Source of the DNA: Cladorhizidae sp. MBARI D1340-BT2
Taxonomy: Eukaryota > Porifera > Demospongiae > Poecilosclerida > Cladorhizidae
DNA length: 64,000 nucleotides
Direction of reading: 5' to 3'
NCBI GenBank assembly: GCA_028752905.1
Contig: JAQNBH010000015.1
Coordinates: forward strand, 12,006,036-12,070,035
The translations under genes and the position numbers were made by a program. Below the pieces are notes generated by a model. That model did no database searches. It was given only the letters and a program-made list of their open reading frames with translations, and was not told the DNA's origin. Below are positions 34,231 to 45,829 of the stretch, piece by piece (position 1 is the first letter of the stretch; each line of letters begins with the position of its first letter).

Positions 34231-34335
34231 TACCAGACTTCAGCAGCTTGCCTCTTCACTCAAGACATCTGACTCAAAGAACTGTCACATAAGATGACTA
34301 GATTTTCTAACTAGATGGCCTCTCAGCCAGTAGAG

Positions 34336-34690
34336 AGTGACTTCAGAAGTACACTCGTATATCAGAGGCTATCATGTCTATAAAGTATGGACTCCTTTCA
34401 TTGGAGAAGTATTGCTTCTCAAAAGGGAGCCAACTAACAGTTGTAACCAATCTGCTGTTGCAGTGATGAGAGGGTGTTGTCATTGGCCACATTCCCTACA
34501 ATATTGTCTCGGTCATCTCTCAGTTTCTGAGAAGGAGCTTCAATAAAGGCTTTGCTGAGGTGGCCAGTGACAGAGTTAACAGAGGAGCTGGGTATGATTT
34601 GTAGATCCCTTGTATATACATACCGTTTTCATGGACCCAAGCCTTACAATGATATCGAGTGACAGAAAAAATCAGTAAATGGACTTCTGT
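34336..34690 (+). pseudogene. HIRAN-like domain fragment inside the Tigger element
   Basis: The plus strand reads IRGYHVYKVWTPFIGEVLLL and SAVAVM. After one frame shift it continues VIGHIPYNIVSVISQFLRRS, FNKGFAEVASDRVNRGAGYD, a stop, and IPCIY...HGPKPY. The order (RGYH.Y....P..GE.L....E..N....AVAV, then VGH.P......FL, then G.GLE.PC.Y...GP) resembles HIRAN-type domains. In SNF2-like and other proteins these bind DNA ends, but stand-alone versions are abundant in some invertebrates (recollection, not checked). The fragment is antisense to the transposase, begins at a Met-Thr-Ser without a promoter, and is broken by a stop. Confidence 0.6.
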
Positions 34691-34784
34691 AGCTGCTACA
34701 TAGCCTAGTATCATATTGTTTTGACAATGGCAATAATAATTCTTTCCTCATTTTACTGTCATTATTATTATTCTCAATGAACTC

Positions 34785-34885
34785 TCAGTTGACAACATTA
34801 AAATCGGCTTCTCAACAAATTGTATTCACTCGACGTTTCGACTATATAGATGCTCTAGCCTTCTTCAGGAAAAATGAGCCGTCGC
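34785..34885 (-). repeat. PLE terminal arm with mutated hammerhead
   Basis: On the minus strand, CTGAAGAAGGCTAGAGCATC..AGTCGAAACGTCGAGTG has an intact GAAACGTC, but the box reads CTGAAGA and there is an extra TATA in the stem. It is a single arm, not a pair. Confidence 0.6.
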
Positions 34886-35182
34886 GTAAGCCTGCTATAT
34901 AATTATATACAACGTATTATTTTTAATTTTTTGTGCTGCGCGGGGGCAAGGATAAATGCATCTGGCCACACCCACTACCACGCCCGATTACCGGGGTCGT
35001 TTCATATTTGAAAGTTTATATTCGGCCTGGTTGCTGTCCCTCGGAATTGGGAGTATTCGGGGTTTTTCTAAAGCACTATTCCTATGAAAATATACATCGG
35101 TGCATCTGCCTGTCCGTTATAAGGTAGGTGTCCGCTATTGGAAGTGTTCGTTAACGGAGGTTACACTGTATATGTACTGTAA

Positions 35183-35360
35183 AGTAATAACAACAACAAC
35201 AATAATAATAATAACAATAATAATAATAACAACAATAATAATAACAACAATAATAACAATAATAATAACAATAATAATAACAATGATAACAACAATAACA
35301 ATAACAATAATAATAACAACAATAATAACAACAATAATAACAACAATAATAATAATAAAT
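35183..35360 (+). repeat. (AAT/AAC)n microsatellite, about 175 bp
   Basis: Mixed AAT and AAC triplets with one GAT; it separates the Tigger right end from an R1 fragment. The long Leu/Ile/Tyr reading frames over it are artefacts. Confidence 0.9.
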
Positions 35361-36720
35361 CGTCGCGCTCAATATTGACCGGGTTCTCGTCCCCAACCTT
35401 ATATACCAATTTACAATCTGTAAGGAATATCAATATTCTACTTCTACAATTCAGTCCTATGACATCAGATCAGTATATAATGTTAGGCCTACGATTATAC
35501 TTGGGGGTAGAACAGTGGCTAGAGCAACGTGATCCAACAATATTTAGGATCTCTATATAGCTGATTAAAGTTAATTTTTTTAACCGTCTCCATTACACCT
35601 TCACTCGCCAATCATTCATTTCATTGGCAATGCTGTCATATTGCATAATTTGTGAGCTATCACCGAGGAGCTGGATGGAAAACTTGGTATTACCACACAT
35701 AGCATATGGCATAAGATTGTATTGCTTGATTCCATACAGACCTGAAGTTGGTTGGGATGAAAAAACCAGCTAAGATATTATCAACTGTGACATCATTTCC
35801 AGTTTAGCAACTATGTTCATAGCTAGCTAGTGTGAAGAATAGCTAAGTCAGAATGCAACTTCACCATATATTCCTGTCAGCTATTAGCCATGCTATCCTG
35901 TTCTCATTTCTGGTATAGCCACTTTTCTTTCCTCTAACTAGCTTCTGCCTTTTTCTCTTCTTCCCATGATGACCATTCCCAATGTACATAAACCCACATT
36001 TATGCTGGTTTACATACACCTGCTTTTGATTACCTGTTAAAAATTAGCTTGAGATATATACCACTATTGTTAGATCTCATTGCTCTAGCCATTGTTCTAC
36101 CTTTAACATAGCTGCAAGCTGCACACTATACAATATCCTGTAAATTATTGATCTCATAAGTTTGGATTGTGATATGGAAGATTATATATTCCTTACAAAT
36201 TCCAAAATGCAAGGTTGGGACGAAAACCAGCTCATATATATTCTCAATTGAGCGTGATGAGCATTTCCAGTTAAGCACATCCATATACCATGATGATAAA
36301 CTCTTCACGAACTCTCAGTTGACAGAATAAAATTACAATAACCTTCTCAATAATCAGCTTGAATTTATGCTCTAGTCTTCATCGAGGGGCATCTATATAG
36401 TCAAAACGTCGAGAGAGTATAAATTCAAGGTGATTATTGAGAAGGTCATTATAACTGTGAAGATAATTCCCAGTTTACCAAACTTGTCCATAGAGAGTGA
36501 TGAACAGAGTGGCTAAGTCAGAATGAAACTTCATCATCCATTCCCATTCTCACTTGTATGTGAGGCAAATTTTATTTTCTCTGTATAGCTAGCTTCTAAT
36601 ATACTGCAGTTTTATTTCTTCACTATTACGACCATTCCCGGGTGACGTAAGCCTGCATTAATGCCAATCATTCCCGGTTTAAATACACCTTCACTATTAT
36701 CACCCATGGCAATTCCCTCT
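35360..36720. repeat. R1 fragments in both orientations
   Basis: Plus-oriented end piece at 35360-35720 ('gggttctcgtccccaac', 'gttaggcctacgattatact', 'gagctggatggaaaacttgg'). Minus-oriented piece from about 35720 to 36720 ('catttccagtttagcaa', 'gtaaattattgatctcat'), interrupted by the PLE hairpin at 36305-36462. Confidence 0.55.
36305..36462. repeat. PLE terminal arms, inverted pair in R1
   Basis: Left 'cttctcaataatcagcttga', right 'ggtgattattgagaaggtca'. The right arm keeps GTCAAAACGTCGAGAGAG. The hammerhead boxes are eroded (CTTCATCGAGG in place of CTTCATCAG). Confidence 0.65.
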
Positions 36721-36789
36721 AAATGGGCATAGATAGGAAGATGGCTGCCCTCTCTATGTTGGGCTGTGGGCATTACCTTCATCCCCATG

Positions 36790-37070
36790 ATGATTGAAAC
36801 CCAGAGTTGCCAACCGTCCTGGAGTGGCCGGGACAGTCCCGGAATTTTGGGCCTTGTCCCGGTGGTGTCCTTGTCCCGGTAATGTCCCGGAATTTACAGC
36901 TACGTGTACCTTGCACTTCCACTCGCTTAGATGGCCACTGCAGTCTCAAGCTGTCCCTTGGTGGGAGTAGCAATGCTGCAGCTCAGACAATTCAGGACAT
37001 TGAATGCCTCAAGAGACGTTTGGATATCCCCCCTCCCCCACTGAAGCCACCTGCACTCTTTTCCGCCTAA
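36790..37070. repeat. GTCCCGG-rich dispersed repeat, possible hAT-like end
   Basis: Begins CAGAGTTGCCAACCGTCC and then repeats 'gtcccgg' about four times. A 'CAGRGTTGCCAAC' start is typical of some hAT termini (recollection). The second terminus was not found. The open frames across it show no recognised domain. Confidence 0.25.
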
Positions 37071-37429
37071 CTTGTGGAGGAGAAATCCACCCTATAGATC
37101 TCTGCCTCCCAATTCAATCCCCGGAGGTGGATGGTTTAATCATGTTTTGTTATTGTTTTAACTACCAAAAACAAAAGAAAGAAAAGGGGAAAAATCCAAA
37201 CACACACACACACACACACTCAAATCACACACACAATTCTCCTCTTCATCAGTGCAGGATGCAATCTTCATCATTTCCAGTATGATACATTCCCAATTTA
37301 AAAAAAGCCCATTATTTAAAATGGTCTGCCCCTGTTCATATTTTTTACAGGTGAACATACAGTGAATACATATATACATACACACATAGATTCAAACACC
37401 ATGCATGGCAATAGTCCAACTACCTTCTG
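37071..37429 (-). repeat. R1 fragment, reverse, with (CA)n
   Basis: (CA)n at 37199-37220 is followed by 'cacacaattctcctcttcat' and 'catttccagtatgata', reversed R1 landmarks also present near 22.5 kb. The unit itself is incomplete. Confidence 0.45.
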
Positions 37430-37789
37430 AGGGCTCGCCAAATAACTGCTGTGACCTATTACTATTAACTAGTAATGAATGCAAGGCATTTTGTGGCATG
37501 GATGGTGTGATTGGGAGATAGACAATTATTTTAGCATGATTCGTGACAAAACTTTAATAAACTCTCAATGAACTCTCAGTTGAGATAATAACATTAAAAT
37601 CACCTTCTCAATAATCAACTTCAATTTTTATTCACTTGACGTGTTTCGACTAGATGCTCTCATCTTAATCAGGATAATGAGATGCTAAGGCTCACATGAG
37701 CCTGTTATATACCGGTAGCTAGCTATGGGAGCTACTCTGAAGAGCCTGAACTTGAAGCCACGACCATAATTACATTTTTTATTATTATT

Positions 37790-38335
<546 letters not shown>

Positions 38336-38423
38336 CATCCGGTGCACATGCTAGGTGCGTGTTGGCACATGGTGGATAGCTAGCTACCAGTATAAACAGG
38401 CTCATGTGAGCCTTAGCATCTCA

Positions 38424-38468
38424 TTATTCCTGATGAAGACTAGAGCATCTAGTCGAAACGTCGAGTGA
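38424..38468 (+). ncRNA. Hammerhead ribozyme motif of the Penelope type
   Basis: All core parts are present in order. Stem I 5' strand TTATTC (38424-38429); CTGATGA (38430-38436); stem II GACTAG, loop AGCAT, CTAGTC (38438-38454); GAAAC..GTC (38455-38462), with predicted cleavage after the C at 38462; stem I 3' strand GAGTGA (38463-38468). It pairs with the 5' strand in six pairs, two of them G-U. Stem III is only the self-complementary ACGT, so the fold would need two molecules pairing ACGU with ACGU, as proposed for minimal hammerheads in animal Penelope-like elements. Activity is not shown by sequence alone. Confidence 0.75.
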
Positions 38469-39146
38469 ATAAAAATTGAAGTTGATTATTGAGAAGGTGA
38501 TTTTAATAAAACTTTAATTTCTAGCATTGTTGCCCTAATTCCAATCCTAGTTCACATTGCTGTAGGTATTCTCCTAGCCAAGTATAGATGCATACTTAAA
38601 ACTGATCTGTAAATTATTGATGTCATAAGATTGTATTGCTTTGATTAGAAGTAGTTAAGAATATATTTCTGCATCATCTTGGGAATAGCAAATGAGTGGC
38701 GCAATAATACCAGTGCATCATGAGAGTGTAGGTGTTTAATTCTATCTCCCATCAACTTCAAAACCTTCACTTTCTCACCAATATACTTGTTCACACACCT
38801 GGGATCCCCGAGCGGAGACCCTAAAAGGGTGGCATCGTCTGTGTTCATTACAGATTGCAAACTGGTGCAGCTGGGACGAGAACCAGCTCGATATTGAGTG
38901 TGACAATCATTTCCAGTTTTGCAAGGCCATTATCGGTGATGATTTAGCAAACCTGTTTATAAAGTTCGAGTGTCAGAAACTTCAACATCCATTCTTTTAA
39001 GCTGTAGAAGTTTTCCCCATTGTGGTTTGCTGTGCTTCTCTCACCCTTTTCTATCACTTGCTCTTTTCATCCAACCTCAGTTCTTTTTGTTCTGCTGCTT
39101 CAGAAGCACCCTTTGACTTCTCTCTCTTTCTCTTTGTAATAACTTA

Positions 39147-39365
39147 TGTAACGTTAATATTATTTAGTGAGTTTTATAATAAAGAATCTTCTAGATGTAT
39201 GATTACCATAAGGTCAAGATGTCACTTATATGATATTATTGAATATCAGTTGTCCATCCTGTTTAGCACATCATTATTAGATCATGGTGTTTCTTGTGAA
39301 TATAAATACATGTGAAATTGTGCAATATACAATCATCGAACTATTTCAACTATCAAGTTATCACA
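39147..39365 (+). repeat. Probable Gypsy 5' LTR
   Basis: TGTAACGTTAATATT opens a ~217-bp stretch ending GTTATCACA, followed by TTTGGTGATGAGGAGCG. In many Gypsy elements TTTGGTGA(C/T)GAGG lies directly after the LTR. It stands just upstream of the gag-like frame. No second LTR was found after 41.85 kb, so a terminal repeat could not be confirmed. Confidence 0.45.
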
Positions 39366-39499
39366 TTTGGTGATGAGGAGCGAAGTATGGTAGTATTTCT
39401 GAATTCAACACGGTCAAGAGGATTGGACATTGTATGTGGAACGAGTACTTTGCTGCTAATGACATTGCAGATGGAGGCAAGCAACAAGTCATCCTGCTA

Positions 39500-41850
39500 A
39501 GTGCATGATTGTGGTACATTGATGTACAAGTTGATACAGAGCCTACTGGCCCCAGCTCCTTTGAGGATAATGCTCTAGATGGACCACTACCAGCCTAAAA
39601 CCATCATGATCGTTCAGCATTTTACCTTTCATTCACAAAAGCAAATTGAATCTGTAGCAAGTAATGTGTTAGGAGGATTTCTGAACACTGTGATTTTGGT
39701 GATGACATGTTTTGTGACCGTCTCATATATATGTGGCATTAGCGACTCCCAGGTGCAGCAACATTTGCTGGCAGAGCCCAACCTCACCTTCAAGAATGCC
39801 TTTGACTTAGCCCAACTGATGGAAGCTGCAGACAAGGGGACACAGGACCTTCAAGGTACAAAAACTGATAAGTTATATTTTGTCGCTCACACTGTGGATG
39901 TGGCCCATAAGGACCAAGAAGCCTGCCTGACCGTACTGGTTGTTGCAGAAAAAGGAACCAGCCTACTAAGAAGAGACTGGCTGAAGAAGATCCAGCTCAA
40001 TTGGGTCCAAATCACTCAAGTGCATCCACCACCTTGCAGGAGATTTTGGACAGACATGCAGCAGTTTTTAAGGATGAGATACAAGGCATGACTGTTAAAA
40101 TCCATGTTAATTCACAGGCACAGCCCAAGTTCTACCACCCCAGACGAGTACCTTAATGGTCTCCTACAAAAGGTGGCGAAGTAATGGATCACCTAGAAGA
40201 GGAAGTCATTGAGCCAGTGGAATTTTCAGACTGGGAAGCTCCTATTGTTCTAGTAGTTAAGAGAGATGGCTTCATCCAGATCTATGGTAACTACAAGGTC
40301 GCAGTCAACCAGGTAGCCAAGCAGGACATTTACCCCCTACCTAGCTTTGATGACCTGGTCGCTTCATTGTCAGGTGGTAAGCAATTTACCAGATCTGGTG
40401 CATGCTGACCAGAGTTTCCTTTGGACGAAGACTCCAAGCACCTGGAATCATCAACACACAGAAAGGTCTCTACCAGTATAACAGTCTACCATTTGGTGTA
40501 TCATCAGCACCTCTATTTTCCAACAGACAATGGAGAACATCCTTCAAGGTTTGCCAGGAGTGTGTGTATATCTTGAAGATATTTTGGTTACAGGCAAAAT
40601 AACAGATGAGCACCTGCACAACTTAAAGCAGGTCCTGGTTAGGCAGGAGAAGGCTAGAATCCAGTTGAAACACCACAAGTATGCATTCTGCTACCTGGAG
40701 TACTTGGGTACATCACATTACAGCAGATAGCCTGCAACCTATGGTGGAGAAATTTCGAGCAATAGGTCACAACAACTCCAAGCAACGTGCCACAACTGAG
40801 ATAATTTTTAGGGCTTGTTAACTATTATGGCAAGTTTCTACCTTGCCTATCCACTATCCTTGCTCCACTATATAGCCTCCTACACAAGAAAAACAAGTGG
40901 ATTTGGGGTAAGGCACATGACAAGGCATTTGCATAAGTTAATTAGTCTCAACTAACATCAATTGACTTCCTCATTCACTTTGACCTCATTAAGGAGCCTG
41001 TGCTGGCATGTTTGCTTCATCTTATGGCATAAGAGGTATGCTCTCACATTGTCTGGAAGATGGCACTGAGTGACCAGTAGCCTATGCATCCCGTACCTTA
41101 GCTCCAGCTGAGCGTAAGTATGCACAATTTGTCAAAGAAAGATTGGCAATTGTGTTTGGTGTAAAAAAGTTTAACCCAGATCTGTTTAGTCAGCTGTTAC
41201 AACACCTATTCAGCACAACCAGGCCTATCTCTCACATGGTGTCTGCAAGAATTCAGCGGTGGGCACTTACTTTGGGTGCCTATGACTACTCAATAGAGTA
41301 CAAGTCAGGTAATCAGCATGCAAATGCTGATGTGTTAACCTATTACCTTTACCAGAATGCCCAGAAGACATTCCAGTCCAGCGAAACTATTCTACTTTTG
41401 GAGATGATGCAGTCCTTCCCAGTTAATCCCCAACAGATCAAGACATGGACAGATTGTGATTGTACTCTCTTGAAGGTTCATGAACTGGTTCTGCAGGGTT
41501 GGCAGCATACAGATGGTGCAGAGGTACAACCCTACTAATGATTGAAAGATGAGTTGAGCATCCAGCGATGCATTAATTGGGGGAACAGAGTCATTGTACC
41601 TAAAGCAGGCAGAGAATGAGTCATTCAGTCATTATATACATGAGAGCCACCCTGGTGTTAGTCATATGAAGTCACTAGCCAGGAGTTATGTATGGTGGCC
41701 ACAAATGGATGATGATATAGAAAAAAGGTAAACTGTGTTTATCATGCCAAATGTCTAGATGTTCTCCAGCTCCAGCCACACTACACAGATGGGAGTGGCC
41801 TCAAAGACCTTGGGTATGCTTACAGGCAGACTACACAGGACCATTACAGA
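39500..41850 (+). pseudogene. Gypsy/Ty3 retrotransposon, decayed gag-pol
   Basis: Blocks in order, with frame shifts between them. A gag-like C-terminus (CGISDSQVQQHLLAEPNLTF, LAQLMEAADKGTQ; 39730-39850). A protease-RT linker (RRDWLKKIQLNW, about 39970). RT pieces (EPVEFSDWEAPIVLVVKRDG; QKGLYQYNSLPFGVSSAP; VYLEDILVTGKITDEHL; 40210-40620). RNase H with TRPISHMVSARIQRWALTLG and NQHANADVL (41220-41340). The integrase zinc-binding start SHPGVSHMKSLARSYVWWP (41645-41700), with a remnant of the next block near 41820. The RT catalytic motif reads YLED rather than Y.DD. Many stops are present and no 3' LTR is seen, so the copy is dead and 3' truncated. Plus orientation, downstream of the probable LTR. 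Confidence 0.85.
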
Positions 41851-42019
41851 GAGAATGAGGAAAAAGAAGGATATCATCGGTGTAGAGAATAAGCTATATA
41901 TAAGGAGGAGAGGACCTATTATACATCAGGGTCTGAGGCTGTGGAAGAAGTTCAACGAGAAATCAGGTCAATAACATCACATTAGATGAGACAGACAAGG
42001 GCACATTTCATACACCATT

Positions 42020-44100
42020 GACCTAAATTATAAAGAGGGAGGACCTATTCCAGAGGGACACCAGAAGATACAGGAACAGGTGAGGAGGTGGTTGAGACGG
42101 TCATTTGTTGCAAATGTGCTGAAAGATAGGAGTGAAGCCAGTTAGTGAGGTAAGGAGGGAAGTGCAAGAAGGAAACAAGATCAATTAACTGTTTGTGAGG
42201 AACAGAATCAAAGGCCTTTTTGAAATTTAGAAAACAAGCAACAACTGTCCAGACAGAGAGTCATGAGGAGTCAGGAGGACAGGATTGTTGTGGGAAGTCT
42301 GGAAAAGAAGAGGATAAGATACAATTGCATGAATTGAAGCATTCAGAGAAAAACTTATTAAGTATTTCAGCCTTATCATGGCTATAGGAGAATGTCTTGC
42401 CATTGGATACAAGAGTTGGTACAGAAAATGGTATTTTTTTTGTGGAATGAACAAAAGACCAAAACTTCTTGGGAGGAGAGGATGGGAAGAAGATGAATTT
42501 CTTTCTTTTAATAGTAGATGAAATGACGTATTTCCATTAAGATAATACTATTATGATCAGAGGAGGATATGGGTGGTAAAACCAAAGAAGAAGCATGGAC
42601 ATGGGATGGAACAAAGACAAGGTCTATGATAGAGGTTGAACCATTTGTAGGAGAGGATGCGAGTTGCTTGAGGGAGAATAGATCAGAGAGTGCATAAAGT
42701 TGAAGATATAGAGGCAGAGATGAGCAGGACACACCAACATTGATGTTAGAGCGCTAAGAGTATCTGAAATGGGGATACATAATTTAAGGAAGAAAGAGGT
42801 CTATAAAAAGCTCAAAACATAAAAATAATTTTACTGAGAGAAGAAGGAGTTCAAGGCTATTATGGAGGTTCAAAGGAACAGCATGTAAAGAAGAGTATAC
42901 ATAAATAGCAACACCACCACCATGGCAATTTCTATCTAGGCGATAAAAAAAGTTGAAAATTTGGTAAAGAAATCTCACTATTTAGAATGTCTGGTAAAAG
43001 CCAAGTCTCATTCACACAAACAAGATCAGGAAAATATGTGTTACAGAGTAGAGACAGCTCATCTAATTTATATAAGAGACTGCAGGCCTTGAAAGAAAAC
43101 AGCTTAAGAATCAGCTGGTGAAGTGAGAGGTGGAATTAGGAAGAAGAGGAGATGTTTTAAGAGAGACTACTTTGGACGTCGAATTTAAGGTTTAGGTTCA
43201 TCATGGTTTCCTTAGATGAGGTTGATAGCTGGGGAGAAAATAGCAGGAGAATGGGTGAAAGAAGAGATAGAAGTAGACCCAGAAGAGGGAGGGAAGGATG
43301 GGGATGTATGGAGAGTTGCTGAGGGCTGATGGGAGGATGATTGGGATAGAGAGGAAGAGTGAAGAGGAGGGGAAAGGTGTTTTGTACTGGGCCTGGAGGT
43401 GAATGGTTTTGTTGAATAGGAGTAGGAAGTGGAGAGTGGGATTGATTCCTTAGATGAGGGAAGAGCCCTTGAGGGGGAAAGGGATAAATGGGAGTAGTAG
43501 AGAAGGTTTGTAAGGAGTATGACAAGCACATTGAGCTATGTTTGGAGGCTTGGGAAGAAGGCAAGAGGATAAAAAATAATTTGATGGAGAATGAGTATTG
43601 GAAGTGAGACAGTTGAAGGAGTTAGATTTAATGACAAGGGTTAGTTGACCATGTGTAGGAAGAGGGGAAACTGAAGAGGAAACTGGAGAAATAGACAATT
43701 TTGGAGGATGGATTATAACAAAACTTACAGTTGAGGAAGTTGAGTTAGGAGAATGGAGGGGAGGAGAATTGGGTGGAGAATTAGAAGCTGATGAAAAGGA
43801 GGAAATCGACTCTTGCAAGGTATTAAATTCAGCCTGAGCAGTGGTGGGTGATATGTCCACTGAGGTATTTTGGAGTGATAGCCTAAGGGCTTGGAAGCTG
43901 TCTTCCAGCATCTGAAATTGGGTGACCAGAGTGAAGAAGAGAGAGACAGAAACCTTTACGCAGTGGCGGCAGACAAATGGATAAGATGGGAATAGCAACA
44001 CAGGTGCAATGAGACCAACTGGAGCAGATTTCACATTGGATCATAGAACCTTCATCTGAACTAACACTACACACACACTTGACGAACATTAAAATGGAGA
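42020..44100 (-). pseudogene. CR1-like LINE: PHD-finger ORF1, endonuclease and RT start
   Basis: Read on the minus strand from 44089. A PHD-like zinc finger (KCVCSVSSDEGSMIQCEICS, SWSHCTCV) is followed by a long Ser/Pro-rich region (43970-43160), typical of ORF1 in some CR1/L2 elements. Next come endonuclease pieces RLDRNCHGGGVAIYVYSSLH (near 42940) and TSIIDLVFVPSHV..SSSDHNSI (42640-42540). The RT palm then reads FKKAFDSVPHKQLIDLVSFL, PPYLTNWLHSYLS and VPVSSGVP (42220-42050). The copy breaks off before the catalytic YxDD. Frame shifts separate the blocks. The Ser/Pro region keeps three overlapping open frames, a composition effect. Confidence 0.8.
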
Positions 44101-44299
44101 AACGACGAAGATGACAGTGTATATGACAAAGAGCGTCAAAGAAGAAATGTCCATGAGTTAGGGAGAGAGACGGCTGACAAGAAACAAATACAAATAATGA
44201 AGTAATTCCAGAAGAAGTGGGATGAACTGGTTCTGAAAAGAGCAGCAGTAACAGCTAGAAACTATATACTCTTCTCTCTCTCTCCTCCTGTTCCTTCTA

Positions 44300-45610
44300 T
44301 ATGAAGCTTAGATCATTCTACCAGCTCTATTCAGAGCCAGACCTCACTTTTGGAGAGAAGGTGATTGAGAGAAGTGAAGATGCACCCTCAAGGCATGAAC
44401 AGATGGGTGTTGAATCTGAAGGAGAAGAAGCTTTCTCCATACTTAGGAAGAAGTGCTTGCTTTGGGTCTTAACTTTGTCCCTGCTCCAATGAGTCTACCT
44501 TTGATGGACACCACAGCTGCAGTGGAAGATATTCCAGGAAGCTGGAGGATAACAAGGCACATGAGCTTCGAGGAAGAATATGTGGAATTTTGAGAAGAAT
44601 AAGGAAACCAAAGGACAACCAGATGAAGGAACAGAGAATGACCCTGGGAGAACTGAGGATGATGGAAGAGATCATGATCCTACCAGCAGACAAGGTGAAG
44701 ACAACAGTCCTGATGACAAAATAATGTTACATTTCAGAGCTGACAGGAATGCTGGAGACCAAAACATGCAGAGTACTGGAGAAGGATCCTACCAAGATGC
44801 AGGAAAGCAAGAAAGCAAGGTGAGTTATGTACTAAAGAATTTGGAGAGGACAGGAGAAATAACAACTGCCTTATACAATAGAATTAGGCTTACTAGAATT
44901 AGATCACTGATTTATGGGCTCCCTAAGATACATAAACCTGTGGCTCTCCTTGTGTCTTGTATACATGCACCATTGAATAATCTTTCCAAGTTTATTGCAC
45001 AGTTGTTATCACCTCTAGCTGTCAATTTGAGTACATATGTCAAGGATTCTGGGAAATTTATCAAGTTTATTCAAGGTGAATGTTTAGCATGGGATGAGTG
45101 TCTTGTCAGTTGATGTTTCCTCTCTTTTTACTAATATTCCCATAGATGAGGCAGTGGAAGTTATTTTCAAGAATGTTGACAAAAGACAAGAGCTTGCATG
45201 AGAGGACGCCACTAGGTGCTGACAAGATTTCTGAATTGTTCGAGTTGTTGCCTAAAATCCACCTACTTCATGTATGGAAAATACTATGAGCTGAAAGAGG
45301 GTGCAGCAATGGGCTCTCCAGTAAATGCTGACCTTTATATGGAAAATTATTTGAGGAATTGGCAATTACAACTACCCAAGGTTTTGGAAGAGATATATGG
45401 ATGACATCTTCTGCATAGTGAAGAAGGGAAGAGAGCAGGAGTTGGTGGACCATCTGAACAACATCAAGCCTTCCATAAGGTTGAATCTTTTTTGCTACCC
45501 CCAATAAAGCTCCTAATATCATCAGGTACAGATTGTATGATCAGGATAGACAAAAATAGCCTAATTGTGAACAAAATGTTTAGTGGTTATTAATTCTAAC
45601 TTCCAATTAT
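44300..45610 (+). pseudogene. Penelope-like element, N-terminal and RT portion
   Basis: Shifting plus frames give LRGRICGILRRIRKPKDNQ (near 44560), LRMMEEIMILPADK (near 44655), and YGLPKIHKP with LVSCIHAPLNNLSKFIAQLL (44910-45010). These are followed by VDVSSLFTNIPIDEAVEV (near 45110-45160), then KSTYFMYGKYYELKEGAAMG (about 45260-45310) and FWKRYMDDIFCIV and VDHLNNIKPSIRLN (45380-45490). This is the expected order in Penelope-type, telomerase-related reverse transcriptase, and the catalytic YMDD is intact. Several frame breaks make it non-functional. The following endonuclease is not in this orientation: the next fragment faces it. Confidence 0.85.
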
Positions 45611-45829
45611 ACCCACTCCTAGCTGACAATCATAACAATGAAACCACCCCTAGATAGCCCCAACTCAGTTTTGAACAATGGTTCTCAAGCAACCATTTCA
45701 GCCACTAGTGACAAAATCCTGATATCCTTATCCTTATAAATTATATTTTTTTAAACGAATAAAAAATTAAAAAAGGATATAAAAATATAAACAAAGGATG
45801 AATACAGAAAAAGTATGGTGGTCATGGTT

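Larger units (their letters stand above)
32716..35168 (-). mobile_element. pogo/Tigger-type DNA transposon (2.45 kb) with later insertions
   Basis: The left terminus CGGTGGAACCTCCGAATAG (from 32716) and the right terminus, read inward as CAGTGTAACCTCCGTTAACG (from 35168), are inverted repeats. Both ends are flanked by TA (32714-32715 and 35169-35170), the pogo/Tigger target. The interior holds a minus-strand transposase relic, a HIRAN-like fragment on the plus strand (34336-34690) and a single PLE arm (34785-34885). The last two are presumably acquired or inserted. The terminal CAGT.GAACCTC consensus is typical of Tigger elements. Confidence 0.8.

Noticed and set aside
35151..35433. Leu/Ile/Tyr-rich frames across the AAT/AAC repeat
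   Set aside because: Pure product of the microsatellite.
43157..43564. Separate Ser/Pro-rich proteins on overlapping minus frames
   Set aside because: Composition-driven overlap within one LINE ORF1 linker, not independent genes.
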